Positions 35,767-45,759 of a DNA stretch of 64,000 nucleotides are shown in pieces. Every line of letters begins with the position of its first letter. Position 1 is the first letter of the stretch. Position numbers and translations under genes: made by a program. This stretch comes from Utricularia gibba (lineage: Eukaryota > Streptophyta > Magnoliopsida > Lamiales > Lentibulariaceae), in NCBI GenBank assembly GCA_002189035.1, contig NEEC01000018.1:992001-1056000 (forward strand). Direction: 5' to 3'. Below the pieces are notes generated by a model. That model saw only the letters and a program-made list of their open reading frames with translations, was not told the DNA's origin and did not search any database.

Positions 35767-37842
35767 ATGAAAAGATCGAATTTCTCATCCAGATCCAGCG
35801 ATGTGATTCAGGATAGGAAGGATTTCCTGCATGGATTTGTTGACAGAGAAATCTTTAAAGAAGCTCTTGTAACCTGGTTTGAAGATATAGCCCAAAAGGG
35901 TGGCTCTTCAACATTTGGTGCTCCTTTCGAGCTGGTGGAACTTCAGAAGTTCGATTATGCGCTGGAAGGGGTTAGATTTCTGCAACTAGTTCGTATGCCA
36001 AATACTATTTATGCATCAACTTCCAGCGGTGGAATCAACTAGTTATCTTGCGCTTGAGGATTTCTTGCATGCATCTATGACTGCTCTGTGGAGCGCTTTC
36101 TGGGGCAATACAGATGATAATGCAAAACCATTCTTTGTCTCTTCTTTGCATGGTGCTAACTTTAGATTTTACCAAGCAGAGAAAGCTCTTTCTAAAGGCA
36201 AACTTAGTGGTCTTTGTGGGTCAGCTGTATTGCTAAAGAACCCTAGACATCCTCAACCAAAATGGGATGACATTGTTGAGTTAACATTGATGCGGCATGG
36301 TGTTGGAAGTCTTGTTTCATTTGAGGGTGATTCAAACCTCCTCTTGGAGCTGCGATATCTGAAGCTTTGTTCTTCGCACTTCGCGTATTGATTGCTAGAA
36401 GTTCCAGTAGGTCACATATTTCCATGAGCTCGAATTCTGTTTTTGTGATTCTAGTTGATTCTCAGAATGGCTATGTTATCAAGGTTGAGGGTGATGTAAG
36501 CAAGCTGGAATTACATCCAAAAAGTGTTTACAGATCTGCTGCTACATGGTACAAAAACCATTCACAAGTGACCATGTCCTCAGTCTATAGGATATGGAAC
36601 ACGCTTGGGAATGCTGACTGGCGAGATATCGGTGCTCTACAAGTTCTCTATGCCATGTTTCAGTCACTAATCCAATATGCTGGAATTCCTAAACATAGTA
36701 TTGAAGATTTGGTTGCAGAGCACAATTCCCGTCTTCATGCTCGGAGACACGAACGACTAATTGATGAGCACCGGTTGAAAGACAATCACTTGTTACTATC
36801 TCAGAATCGTAATGCTCAGTCAGAAATCATCCATGTCCAGGAAGGCTACTATCCTAATACAGATCCTGAGAAAGCGGTGAAGCTAGAGGTAGGAAATATT
36901 GTACTAGTGAAATGCTCGAGCTCACAGCAAGGATATCAGATAGATGAGATCCTGAATGATGGCCAATTTACATTTTACATTGCATCTCTTGTGGAAGATC
37001 CTTCAAAGGAATTTTTTCTATATGTGGGTTCACTTATTTCGCATCAGGAATCAGCATTGGAAGGTATGAACTCTTGGTATCAAGTTCAAAGGCAAACCAA
37101 GGTATTGACCGTCATGAGACAGAAGGATTTGTCTAGTAAGCATCTTCCCAAACTCATTGCTTCAGGCCGTGTAGTTCATCTCTGGGCAGTGCCAGAACCC
37201 GAACACAGGTCATAGTAGCTATGAATGTGACCATTCCTTGTGCGGAGCTCCTATACTTGTCACCAGTCCCGTTGGAAGAACTGTTGCTGATATGGCGAGA
37301 GCCGGCCAATTTGATGCAAATGAGGCTATAAGATGTTGCCACGACTGCTTGTGTGCGTTATCAATCAGTGCAGCTGCCGGAATCCGCCATGGGAATATCA
37401 GACCTGAAAATGTTATCGCTGATGTATACGACACCAGACCGCCATGCTATGTTCTCACAGGATGGAGCCGTGCCATTTTAGATGAAAATGATCGTCCTGT
37501 CATGGACCTGCATTTTTCTTCCACTTCTGCACTTCAGGAGGGATTTTGTGCTCGGCTTCCGACGCAGAAAGCCTGGTGTACCTGCTGTATTTTTCAACCG
37601 GCGGTGAGTTGCCTGTTCTGGATTCGATCGAGAAAGCTCTGCGATGGCGAGAAGCATCCTGGACCAGGAGGCTGATCCAACAGAAATTAGGTGACATTTC
37701 TGCTGTTCTGAAGGCGTTTGCAGACTATGTGGACAGCCTCTGCGGCACACCATATCCCATCGACTACGATGTCTGGATAAGAAGGCTGAGAAGACATATT
37801 CAAGGACAGGAATCTGGAAGGCAAGCCAGTGCATCAGAGTAG
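35767..37842 (+). CDS. Plant protein-kinase-fold protein, probable pseudokinase, with four frame breaks
   Basis: Single-exon gene of about 691 codons resembling a conserved plant kinase-superfamily protein of unknown role. Blocks: FVDREIFKEALVTWFEDIA, YLALEDFLHASMTALWSAFW, FYQAEKALSKGKLSGLCGSA, ALFFALRVLIARSSS, VFVILVDSQNGYVIKVEGDV, IWNTLGNADWRDIGALQVLY, WYQVQRQTKVLTVMRQKDLS, and a kinase-like C-terminal part with ALSISAAAGIRHGNIRPENV and DYVDSLCGTPYPIDYD. The catalytic-loop HRD is HGN, and the metal-binding DFG position reads TGW (CYVLTGWSRAIL), so phosphotransfer is unlikely. The frame alternates four times (near 36028, 36337, 37181, 37541). The net change is zero and no codon block is lost, so indel errors are more likely than decay. 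Confidence 0.82.
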
Positions 37843-39030
37843 AACTGTACATAAGCATGTATATCACAGAGAAATGCTGTTATTCAATTATAGCCTCAGA
37901 TTGGAGACTCACTTCCTTTCATTTCTCAAACAAATTTCACTGCAGCTATTGTAACAATTTTAACGCAACACAGATAGCACCTCAAAGTGGTAGAGAAATG
38001 GAAGGAGCAGTTTAATCCTCTGCAGCAGCCACATTGGCTTCACCTTTATCATGCACATCATAGAACTCCTTGGTTTTTTTGGGGACTTAATTGATACAAT
38101 CTTCGCTGAATTGAAGGCTATAACAATAGTTGAGTACTTGAAGCGAATAATATCGTACAAGAGCAGACGTGGGTTATTACATTTAAATGTTTTCACTACA
38201 TTTGGTCTGTGGATCATTCATCCTCACTTTACCCTAGGTCAAACATGTCTAACTTCAGACGCATTTGCACTTAAAAGGACTGTGTTGGGATCCCACAAGT
38301 CGATGGATGAGAATTCTTTCAGCGCTCCCAAACAAGGTGATCATTTTATACTACATTACCAAGGTTTCACCTTTTTTCCTGCTCATCAACCAGAGCAATC
38401 GACGCCCTATCCCTTTATCTCATAGCCTTGACGCACTACCAAACGAAGCTTTTGACTCCACAGCTATGTCCCCTGACCAAATAATTTTTCTTGTCATGCT
38501 GAGCTGAACATATGGTTAACTTGCTTGGTTTCATCGCTGAAGATAGAGCTGGGGAACTCCTATTATCCGTATTCTTGGTGCCCAACTCAGTCAAGGAGCA
38601 ACACTCGCTTGTTTAACTAATCAATATTGAGTTCAAACCCCTTCGGCTCCTTAGCTTCGATTTCAATAATGGTTTCAACAACCAAATATGGCAACATGGA
38701 AACAAAAAACAGTTTCCTGCTTTGTTTGAGTTTGCTTCACTTGGAAATTGAAGAACAGGAATACAAGGCCAGTGCCTCAGCGAAGAAGTAATGTACGTAA
38801 AAGAGAGATGCTAATATCCACTGAAATTTGCAGTCCAGACAAAGGAGGATGATTGCAACAGCTTAACATACATAAAAAAGCATTCACTAGATGGTCTGAT
38901 GCATTTATACGGAAAGATGCATCCCAAACAACAACAAAAAAGGTTTATTGCAAAACATTCACGAGTTATTCTGATGCATTTCATCAAAATATATCATAAG
39001 TGACACCTCGAAAAGCAAGTGAAGGAGTGG
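37843..39030. other. Intergenic with partial COX5C duplicate
   Basis: Convergent region after the kinase-like gene. Apart from the COX5C fragment at 37985-38095 there is no recognised gene. The 38880-38990 interval has two related copies of a CATTCACKAG-TCTGATGCATTT block, part of the duplicated COX5C 3' flank. Confidence 0.45.
37985..38095 (-). pseudogene. COX5C C-terminal fragment (partial duplicate)
   Basis: The minus strand reads KTKEFYDVHDKGEANVAAAED and a stop, matching the C-terminal third of the intact COX5C at 39031-39225, plus about 30 bases of shared 3' UTR. The N-terminal and membrane part is absent; upstream codons do not match. This is a truncated tandem duplicate on the same strand, about 1.0 kb from the parent. 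Confidence 0.75.
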
Positions 39031-39225
39031 TTAATCCTCTGTAGCAACCACACTGATTTCACCTTTGTCGTACATATCATAGAACTCCTTGGTTTTCCTC
39101 TGCAGATTCCAGTGGTACATCTTCCACACACTTCCTGCAGCAACGCCGAGTGTTATGCCAATGAGTATCTCCTTCACCACACTTGGACCTTTCAAAGTAG
39201 CATGAACAACTCTAGAGCCAGCCAT
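39031..39225 (-). CDS. COX5C: Cytochrome c oxidase subunit 5C
   Basis: Small nuclear-encoded subunit of plant mitochondrial complex IV in the inner membrane. 64 residues in one coding exon: MAGSRVVHATLKGPSVVKE, a single hydrophobic segment ILIGITLGVAAGSVWKMYHW, then KTKEFYDMYDKGEISVVATED. Length and sequence match the family throughout. The open frame extends 11 codons upstream, but MAGSRV is the conserved start. An acceptor-like site lies just upstream and a donor (AAG then GTACGG, minus strand) at 39857/39856, implying a leader intron of about 600 bp. Leader introns are known in Arabidopsis COX5c genes, where they boost expression. Confidence 0.95.
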   Translation of the reverse strand: MAGSRVVHATLKGPSVVKEILIGITLGVAAGSVWKMYHWNLQRKTKEFYDMYDKGEISVVATED

Positions 39226-39249
39226 TTTACTACCCAAGAACCAAAATGC

Positions 39250-39856
39250 TGTTTCCAAAAATCAACTCCTCTATTAGAAATAAAAGAAGATCAGAAAACA
39301 ATCAGTAAGATCAAAGATCTCAGCTTCCTAGTTCAAATGCAACATATAAGACCGCACCAATACAAATAAAATGGGAATGCATAAAGCTATGAACAAACTT
39401 CGCTTCACCATAAGTATGAACTGGTATTCCTACACCTCGGTTAGTTGAGAACAGGATCCAATAACATTCATACTCTTATCCAAATAACGTTCATTCCAGC
39501 CTCTTGGAAATAAAACCCACACAGAACATCAACGCTCACTCACTGTACATATAAATTTGGTAATCACTAGTTGACCGAATGCGTCTAATGGAGCGGCCAT
39601 TTACCCCCTTCTTAAGCAGTAACCATTACCCAACCCTATCAAACCTCATCAGTGTCGACGTAAACAGCAGATGCATTGTAGAAGAGAATAAAATCCAACA
39701 GAAGCAAAATAACGCGCAAGCAAGACCATCAATCAGTCACATATCTCGTATCTCAAACTCAACGCCGTAAAAAAATAAAGCATCACGCACTCTCAAATCA
39801 ATCGGCCGCCAACGAAATCGCACTAGGGAAAACTCGAAATGGAAGCGGTACCGTAC
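39250..39856 (-). promoter_or_regulatory. COX5C: Probable leader intron of COX5C
   Basis: Bounded on the minus strand by a donor GTACGGTACC after GGAGGGGAAG and by candidate acceptors TTTGGAAACAG or GGTTCTTGGGTAG immediately before the coding start. No coding potential inside. The exact acceptor is not decided. Confidence 0.5.
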
Positions 39857-40677
39857 CTTCCCCTCCAGAATCAGGAACCAGCCCTGTCTCCGTAAAATCG
39901 GAGACTGCGACGAAGGCAATAGATCAGTTCTGAGATCTGGACAACCCCCCTCTTTCGGATCACTGCTGTTCTGAGAAGCAAATTCGCAAAACGCCTTAAA
40001 CTTTTTATTTTAATTGTTTAATAGAATTAGTAATTTATATTATTTTTTCATATTACTCTCAATAAGAAGTAAACTATGAGTTATCTTATGTGACATTTTA
40101 TGAAACTAGGGAAGGAAAAATTACCATATGCTAGTGGATTGAAGCATAAATTTCTAAATAATTCGGATTATAGACTAGTTTTTTTCACGTACATATTATA
40201 TTGTGAATAAATTTTTTATATGATTCAATTGTATACTAGTTTTTTTTTACATATATATTACATGATGACTAGATTTTTAAGTCATTTGGATTTGAATCAT
40301 TAGGATATGAAAAAATGTTAATGAAGTGATTCATCATCATCTTATCGTAGTAGAATACAACAACAATGAACAAATTATAGATGAGTAACAAACTCCTGTA
40401 AAAAATGAATATCATTGTTTTCAAACACATGTTGAATTCATTATTCAATATTTTTATGTATTTAATAATTTCATTATAAATTTGGACAATATTACGAATT
40501 CAAGATAGAATCCCATTTATCTCATGTTGTCATTATTCTTTCAATGGATTGTAATTCAAAAATGGATTTTTTAAATGAGAACTCCTCTGTCAAATAATAT
40601 TCTTGTAGAATTTTCATAAGTTTTTGTTCTATGTTTTTTTCTAGCTTTTAATTTTACTCATACGTCACATATCTTTG

Positions 40678-41076
40678 GGTGCGTTTGGTTTGTAAAATAA
40701 GTTATTTCCAGATAAAATTTTAAGTAGAATATTGGATTAGGATTATATGAAAATGTATTTTGATGTATTTGGTTTGTATTGTAATAATTAAGATATAAAA
40801 GTTGTTTGAATGATTAAAAAGACGAAAATATCTTTATTTTCCTGAAATAACAAATCTCTTGCTAATTGAGTTTTCTACAAAAAAAAAAAAACAAAAAACA
40901 TTTACGGTATAATAGGATGAGATTAAAAATCTCATTCAATAAGTCCGAATTATTTTATTTTATTTTCGTGGAATAAAAAAATCCATATAGTAAAAAATAA
41001 TTAATCACTTATTCATCAAACATCGAATAATAATATTATTTAATTATCACTCTTTATCTCACGAATCAAATGCATA
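40678..41076. mobile_element. MITE-like element with GTGCGTTTGGTTTG ends
   Basis: The left end GTGCGTTTGGTTTGT is mirrored at the right end by ACGAATCAAATGCAT (12 of 15 positions pair). The interior is AT-rich and non-coding and contains a second TTTGGTTTG word. Ends of this type are common among plant non-autonomous DNA elements. Target-site duplication not resolved. Confidence 0.5.
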
Positions 41077-41089
41077 TTTTGTATAAAAC

Positions 41090-41550
41090 TTCATAGGTAG
41101 ACTCATGAGAGTTCTATCAATGACTTTAGAATTATGGATTTCTTGTGCAATGCTTTCAACTCACTAACAATTTTGATAGTTCATTTATAATATATTTGGA
41201 CTATCTCTATCTCTAACATTTGACTGCAAAGTCATCCATTTTACCCTTTAATTCAACTTCCTAAGATCATTATCATCTTCATGCATTTCTTACAAGGTAT
41301 CCAAATTTCCTTTGCTGACACACAAAAAAGCAGCCTTGTCAAACATGGACTTGATCAGTGTCTACTAAAAAGTATTTAGTGCTCAATCTAGGATGTCATT
41401 TTCAATAACATCTCAGATTTTTTTTACCTTGAGACATGTATTCACCTTGAACGTTGTTCTGTATAGCCATGATTGAAATGAGGAGAAACTTTTATTCTTG
41501 CTTTACTTCCACAAGTGCAATTTCTTGATTTAAAGCTCTGATATCATATT
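41090..41550 (-). mobile_element. Decayed Ty1/copia retrotransposon: primer binding site and gag remnant
   Basis: On the minus strand TGATATCAGAGCT near 41548-41536 is a two-mismatch form of the TGGTATCAGAGC primer binding site (initiator Met-tRNA) used by plant copia elements. It is followed by a short ATG frame (MAIQNNVQGEYMSQG) and then UBN2-like gag scraps (GNLDTL, EMHEDDNDLRKL, EIHNSKVIDRTLMSLPMKF) with many stops. No LTR pair or pol was found. Only a fossil of the 5' internal region is claimed. Confidence 0.4.
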
Positions 41551-43029
41551 AGGTTTACAAAGATTGGATTTTGATGAAAAATTAATGTAATGAAGCATGC
41601 GAAAAAAAATGAACTTGCCAAAACCAACATTGCACTTTAAATACAAACATGTTTTGTCAGATTTGCTCCAACTACATTTTCCCAATTGACAGATGTGACC
41701 ACGAAGTTGAATCAAATTCATCATTCTAAATGAATCAAGCTAATCATTACCCAAATGATGCAAGATTATGTGAGTGAGTACTAGTGTGAATCATATCTTT
41801 CAAATTAGTAATCTGGGATTGATTAAAGTTTAGCATTATATTTTCAATTCAACATTGATTAAAATCTGGCAAAACATGTTTTTATCTCGTGTTGAAACTT
41901 ATTCAATACTTGAAAAATCAGGCGTACCAATGGGTTTGGAGGCATAGGTTTCATTTCCAAGTAGGATGGATGTTTTGGCGTTGAAGACTTCATCGCATTA
42001 TTGAACTTCAATCACCACCATTCCTAGTTTTTTACTTAACCGATACATTTAAGAGGTGAACATTTGCTTCTAGTTCAAACTAGAAAGCCTAGGCTAGGCT
42101 TACTATATTCATCTGATTACAAGTTGCATGAAGATAATAAAAAGGGCAGGAACCAGGAGCTGTTTGAAGTCGAAAACAACTTTTCCGTGATGAAAGTGGA
42201 TGGATTCCATGTGGAAGTTCTGATTTTTGGCTCAGTGCAGTATTTTTATTGAGCAAATGGATTGAATTCTCTCTTGTGTGCCATTGTTTCCACGTCTTAA
42301 ACCTAACCATCATAATGCCATTGTTTTCTACGTCTCAAACCAAACCATCGTATATTGGATTAATATACGATGTCGTATAGAGAATATATTGAATAAAAAT
42401 CGAAACTTTGACATGATCAGAAATAAGCTGACTTCAGTAAATAGCTCCCTTTTGAGATGGGGTCTGAACTATTAAGTATGCAGTATATCTATCACATGAA
42501 TGCTAGTGGTTCTGCGAATTATAAATGCTGACGACTCATTGAAAGTTTTCCAAAAGAAGGGAACTTAAAACAGCGCTGCGGGCATCCATCTGCGGATTGC
42601 AACTGACACCCAATTGAAGAAACTTGGGTGTTCTGAAGTCTGAGAGTTCACTTGGACAGATGGGTTGGTGGGGTATGAACGGCAGGGAAGACCGGAAGTT
42701 TGTTTGTAAATTGTACGAGGATTAGCGTCTCTGTAGTGGGGGTCAACCGTCAAGGGCATTTGTTTGTGGTGACTTAACGACAATGTTCGCACCCGCCCCG
42801 GTCCCCACGCACCACCAAACTGGGAACGCTATCGTCATATTTTTCCTTCGCGAGGAGCTTTTCTTTACAGACATCAATGCTCTTGTTGCTCGATTCACGA
42901 ACCCCAACGAGGCGTTGCTCACTAGTAGAGGTCACAGAAAGTTGGGTTTTTGGCTTCCTTTCCTTTCCTTTCTTCCTTCATCTATTATGAATCGCACGAA
43001 CTTTACTTTATGAAGCCGGCGTTCACGCC

Positions 43030-44474
43030 ATGGCTACCGTCTTCTCACACCCTTTTACCATTATGTCTAATCAACACGAAGAACCCAGAATCCGGGGTTT
43101 CCTACTGATGATGATTATGCTGATTTGGAAGCGCAAATCGCAGGGGACTGCTTCAATTCGAAGCCCTTTTTGTTTCTTGACATGATGTGGAACTTAGCTT
43201 TCATAGTGGTTTCTGTTTTCGTGCTCTCAGCCACACTCCATGAACGGCCCTCGACCCCGCTAAGGCTTTGGATTTGTGGCTACGCTTTGCAGTGTCTCCT
43301 TCATGTGGGGTTTGTTTGGGATGAATATCAAAGGCGAACCCCTGTTGGAGATTTTAATTCTGGTGGTTCTCAAGATTACAACTTTTTCAGGGTCTTTTCT
43401 CTCTGTAATGGCAGGTATTTCTGTCTAATCCTACTATAAATTGGTGTTCTCTTCATATTAGTTGGATGATGAGTTACTAAGAGGATGATGTAAAGATTAT
43501 GTGCGTGAAATAATCAGTCTTGTGAAACTGCATGACTCTTTCATCTGCTGCCTTTAGATATTAGTTGAAGCTAAAAGATGGGAAGTTTATGGAAACTTAT
43601 CTACTTGCCCCTGTCAATAAAAAACAATCACAACTTCTAGGGTGTGATGTTCATGTTCCCTTAAGGATTCTTGTTGTTTTCCCCTTTCGTAGTGCCATCA
43701 AGAAGTTTGAGTTGATCAATACCATCATTTCATCAATTTGGTGGGTGTTTGGATTTTACTGGATAGTGATGGGAGGCCAGCCACTCCTCCAAGATTCTCC
43801 TCGTCTTTACTGGTATGAATCAGGATTGTTTTACTGGATAGTAATTCCATCACTTTTGTCATCCATTGATACCAGTGTTCTCACTACTCCTCTTACCTGA
43901 GCTTGAAACTTGATTTTCTACCATTGCAGGACGTCAGTGATATTTTTGGCATTTGATGTGTTCTTCATGATTTTCAGCATTGTGATGGCATTCTTTATGT
44001 TCGTGTTGCTTTTCTGTTGCTTCCCAATGCTTGTCACAATTGCCTATGCAATGACCATCAGAAATGGGGCTTCAGAAAATGATATGAGATCACTTCCTCG
44101 GTTTCTTTATACACATCAGAGTTCTTCAGAAACACTTGAAGATGGCAACAAACCAGAACTTTCAAGAGCATCATCTGGTGGTAGAACAGAGCTTATTGTT
44201 CAACCAGAGGACTCCGTTGAGTGTCTGCTAACTCATTACTTCCATCATCGAATTCTACTGTGATTCATTGAAATAGTTTTTGCATGACAGATGGCTTGTT
44301 TTTTGTTTACAGGAATGCTGCATATGTCTTTACAAGTACGTTGATGGAGCAGAGTTGTGTACGCTTCCCTGCAAGCACCATTTTCACCATGAATGTATTA
44401 CTCGATGGCTCCGCATAAACGCAACTTGTCCTCTTTGCAAATTCGACATCCTTAAAGGTGATGCCTTGGTCTGA
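43030..44474 (+). CDS. RING-H2 membrane E3 ubiquitin ligase (At1g12760-like), one frame break
   Basis: Multipass membrane protein with a C-terminal RING-H2 finger that recruits E2 enzymes. Exons 43030-43414, 43693-43812, 43930-44215, 44313-44474, giving about 317 residues once one missing base is allowed for. Membrane segments: [52 protein letters not shown], and [19 protein letters not shown]. The RING reads [14 protein letters not shown], then [14 protein letters not shown] and CPLC, with all eight C3H2C3 ligands. ATG 43030 ([15 protein letters not shown]) continues to RIRGF and then the frame shifts; [15 protein letters not shown] onward is one frame away, consistent with a lost C in the run at 43101-43102. 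All later joints are in phase. Confidence 0.9.
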
Positions 44475-44823
44475 CTGATGGGTGCTAGGAAGTTTTTTTT
44501 TTCCCTTGCAAATGTCTCCTTGCATGGAGGAAATGCATGTGCTTTCCTTGGCTGCTAAATGTACAGAAGAAAACAGGGGAAGCAGCAGCAGCTCCATGAA
44601 GACTAGAAGTATTGTAGATAGGCTTAGTTGGAACCTTAGTTTTAAGTTTCAGCTCAACTGGATGTTGAAACAACTGATTCAGGTATCAGATGGCAGTAGT
44701 GTGCATTCCTTGATCCACTTGCACAGCTTTCAGCATGATGCTTATTGTACTTCACCGTAACTGCCTACTTGTGCTCGCTTGATCAAAAATTGAAACCAAA
44801 TGATAAAGGTTACCATGATTATA
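44475..44823. other. 3' spacer between RING gene and small basic protein
   Basis: Convergent 3' ends. No coding signal beyond chance ORFs. Confidence 0.4.
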
Positions 44824-45108
44824 TTATAACCAGCTGATCTTTTTCAAGATGGTGTGAGGAGGAAGCAAGCAACAAAGAGTGAATTTGAGAGGTTTCAACC
44901 AGACATTCTTGTTGTTTTTCATCGTGGAGGGTGTCCATCTTCCCTTCTTCCTCAAATGGCGCTTCCTAAGGAGTCTTCTTCTCCTACGCCTGATCTTCTT
45001 GGCTATTTTCATTCTCATTTTGTGTTCAAGGTTCAGCTCAAGTGTTGAAGCGTTTTCCTTCACTGAATCAGAAGAGACTGTGCAAGTCTCGAACTCAGAA
45101 GAGTCCAT
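44824..45108 (-). CDS. Small basic hypothetical protein
   Basis: 94-codon frame from ATG 45108 (MDSSEFETCTVSSDSVKENA). The centre is strongly basic (KIAKKIRRRRRRLLRKRHLR, KKGRWTPSTMKNNKNV), and the end is hydrophobic. I recall uncharacterised short plant proteins ending in a KKGRWPPSKMKKLKNV-like motif, and this resembles them. In those the protein stops at NV, whereas here it runs on 25 more codons. No ATG is present in the further 18 upstream open codons. The plus strand also has an ORF over the same DNA, but it is hydrophobic low-complexity typical of an antisense shadow. Function unknown. Confidence 0.45.
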   Translation of the reverse strand: MDSSEFETCTVSSDSVKENASTLELNLEHKMRMKIAKKIRRRRRRLLRKRHLRKKGRWTPSTMKNNKNVWLKPLKFTLCCLLPPHTILKKISWL

Positions 45109-45759
45109 TCCATCTACCTCTGCTGATGCCTTAGCAACCACAGCACATCCGAGGGCGCCCAAAAGCAGCTTCTAACAGGGGATTTCGGAATCAAAGCAAT
45201 GGGCTTGGACAATCTGAGAGGTAGCAACAGAGCAAGATCAGTAGACGTAGAGCTACTTGAGAAACAAACACCATATTCTGCCTCGAAAAACACCTGAAAC
45301 ACCCAATAATCCTAAGAAGGAAAACCAAGAGGAAACATTTCACCTTTTTTTTCTTTTACTAGAAGCCCAGACCAGGAAACTGAAAAATGTCCTCAACAAT
45401 GGCAAACAGCAACTGAAGATCATTCCACAAGCGATGCTTCATAGATTCGAAATAAGCTACATTAAGGTCTTACAAGGTGGCGCATCTCCGAGCCCAGAAA
45501 CAGAGGATGAAGCAGGAGAAATGAAGGAGAAGGAACATGAAAAGAGTAGAGCCATCCCTCCCAGGCAGTATGGCGCCCGCTGAACCACGGATAGGCAGGT
45601 GGCTTTTTACACACGTTAAGAAATTCGTGGAATCTGGATGACAAAGCGGGTCAACTTTAACACAGTCTAACTATAGTCTACAACAGCGCACAGCGCCAAC
45701 ATTTTTGCGAGCAAGCTTCGTTCCAGGATAGCAAAAATAACACACAGATAGCAAGTCTG
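45109..45759. other. Intergenic / leader and 3' UTR
   Basis: Should contain the 5' leader of the small basic protein and the 3' UTR of SF3B1. No recognised gene. Confidence 0.4.

Larger units (their letters stand above)
39960..43029. other. Transposon-rich intergenic DNA
   Basis: About 3 kb without a recognised host gene. It contains a MITE-like element (40678-41076) and a decayed Ty1/copia internal start (41090-41550). The remainder is AT-rich. 42560-43029 is GC-normal and likely holds the RING gene promoter and leader. Confidence 0.5.

Noticed and set aside
44879-45175. 98-codon plus-strand ORF with Leu/Phe-rich sequence
   Set aside because: Antisense to the basic small protein; Arg/Lys codons read backwards give this hydrophobic pattern.
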